NCBI GenBank assembly: GCA_035942915.1
Contig: DASZCR010000336.1
Location: forward strand, 1 to 13,348
DNA: 13,348 bases
Source: DASZCR01 sp035942915
GTDB taxonomy: Bacteria; Acidobacteriota; Blastocatellia; Pyrinomonadales; Pyrinomonadaceae
Direction of reading: 5' to 3'
The position numbers and the translations under genes were made by a program. Shown here piece by piece: positions 13,315 through 13,348 of this stretch (position 1 is the first letter of the stretch; each line of letters opens with the position of its first letter). The notes beneath the pieces are model-generated. The model saw only the letters and a list, made by a program, of their open reading frames with translations, was not told the DNA's origin and did not search any database.

Positions 13315-13348
13315 ATAGAGCGACGCGCGCACGCGCCCGAATGACAGG

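Overview
This is a GC-rich bacterial chromosome segment with about twelve housekeeping and envelope genes. Nothing in it looks like a phage, plasmid, insertion sequence, CRISPR array, rRNA or tRNA. Codons are strongly G/C-ending, and GTG and TTG starts are common. The heptosyltransferase and the TonB-type C-terminal domains imply a Gram-negative cell with a lipopolysaccharide outer membrane. A DUF4388 protein fused to a TonB/AgmX-like tail, a secreted TonB-C protein and TGATRRG-type heptad repeats together suggest Acidobacteriota (Blastocatellia-like). That placement is inference from gene content only.

Layout. (1) 1-1683, minus strand: an orphan proline/alanine-rich lipoprotein, a YjjX-type inosine/xanthosine triphosphatase, and thymidine kinase, which runs off the left edge. 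The last two look like a small nucleotide-metabolism operon with a plausible extended -10 promoter. (2) 1747-4434, plus strand: a canonical sigma-70 promoter drives a short LeuA/homocitrate-synthase-like enzyme. An M20 metallopeptidase follows. The 150 bases between them are almost entirely a degenerate heptanucleotide array in inverted orientation, the most unusual DNA in the window. (3) 4444-8008, minus strand: a YcxB-like membrane protein with its own intrinsic terminator; a DUF4388-TM-charged helix-TonB/AgmX-like protein, also followed by a terminator; and a secreted TonB-C protein. The last is preceded by a long (about 330 base) structured 5' leader and a strong promoter. (4) 8045-12088, minus strand: enolase, cofactor-independent phosphoglycerate mutase and a GT9 heptosyltransferase, read in that order as one operon. 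(5) 12161-13264, plus strand: a divergent pair, a DUF1440/YagU-like membrane protein and a Nudix hydrolase whose TTG start overlaps the upstream stop codon.

How they work together. Enolase and phosphoglycerate mutase catalyse consecutive steps of lower glycolysis. YjjX, thymidine kinase and the Nudix enzyme deal with nucleotides and nucleotide-sugar or ADP-ribose clean-up. The TonB-like pair, the lipoprotein, the YcxB-like protein and the heptosyltransferase belong to the envelope. The LeuA-like enzyme and M20 peptidase may share an amino-acid-related role, but the sequence does not fix their substrates. No clear new defence or mobile system was found. The best candidates for follow-up are the heptad inverted array, the DUF4388/TonB fusion with its secreted partner, and the long leader upstream of that pair.
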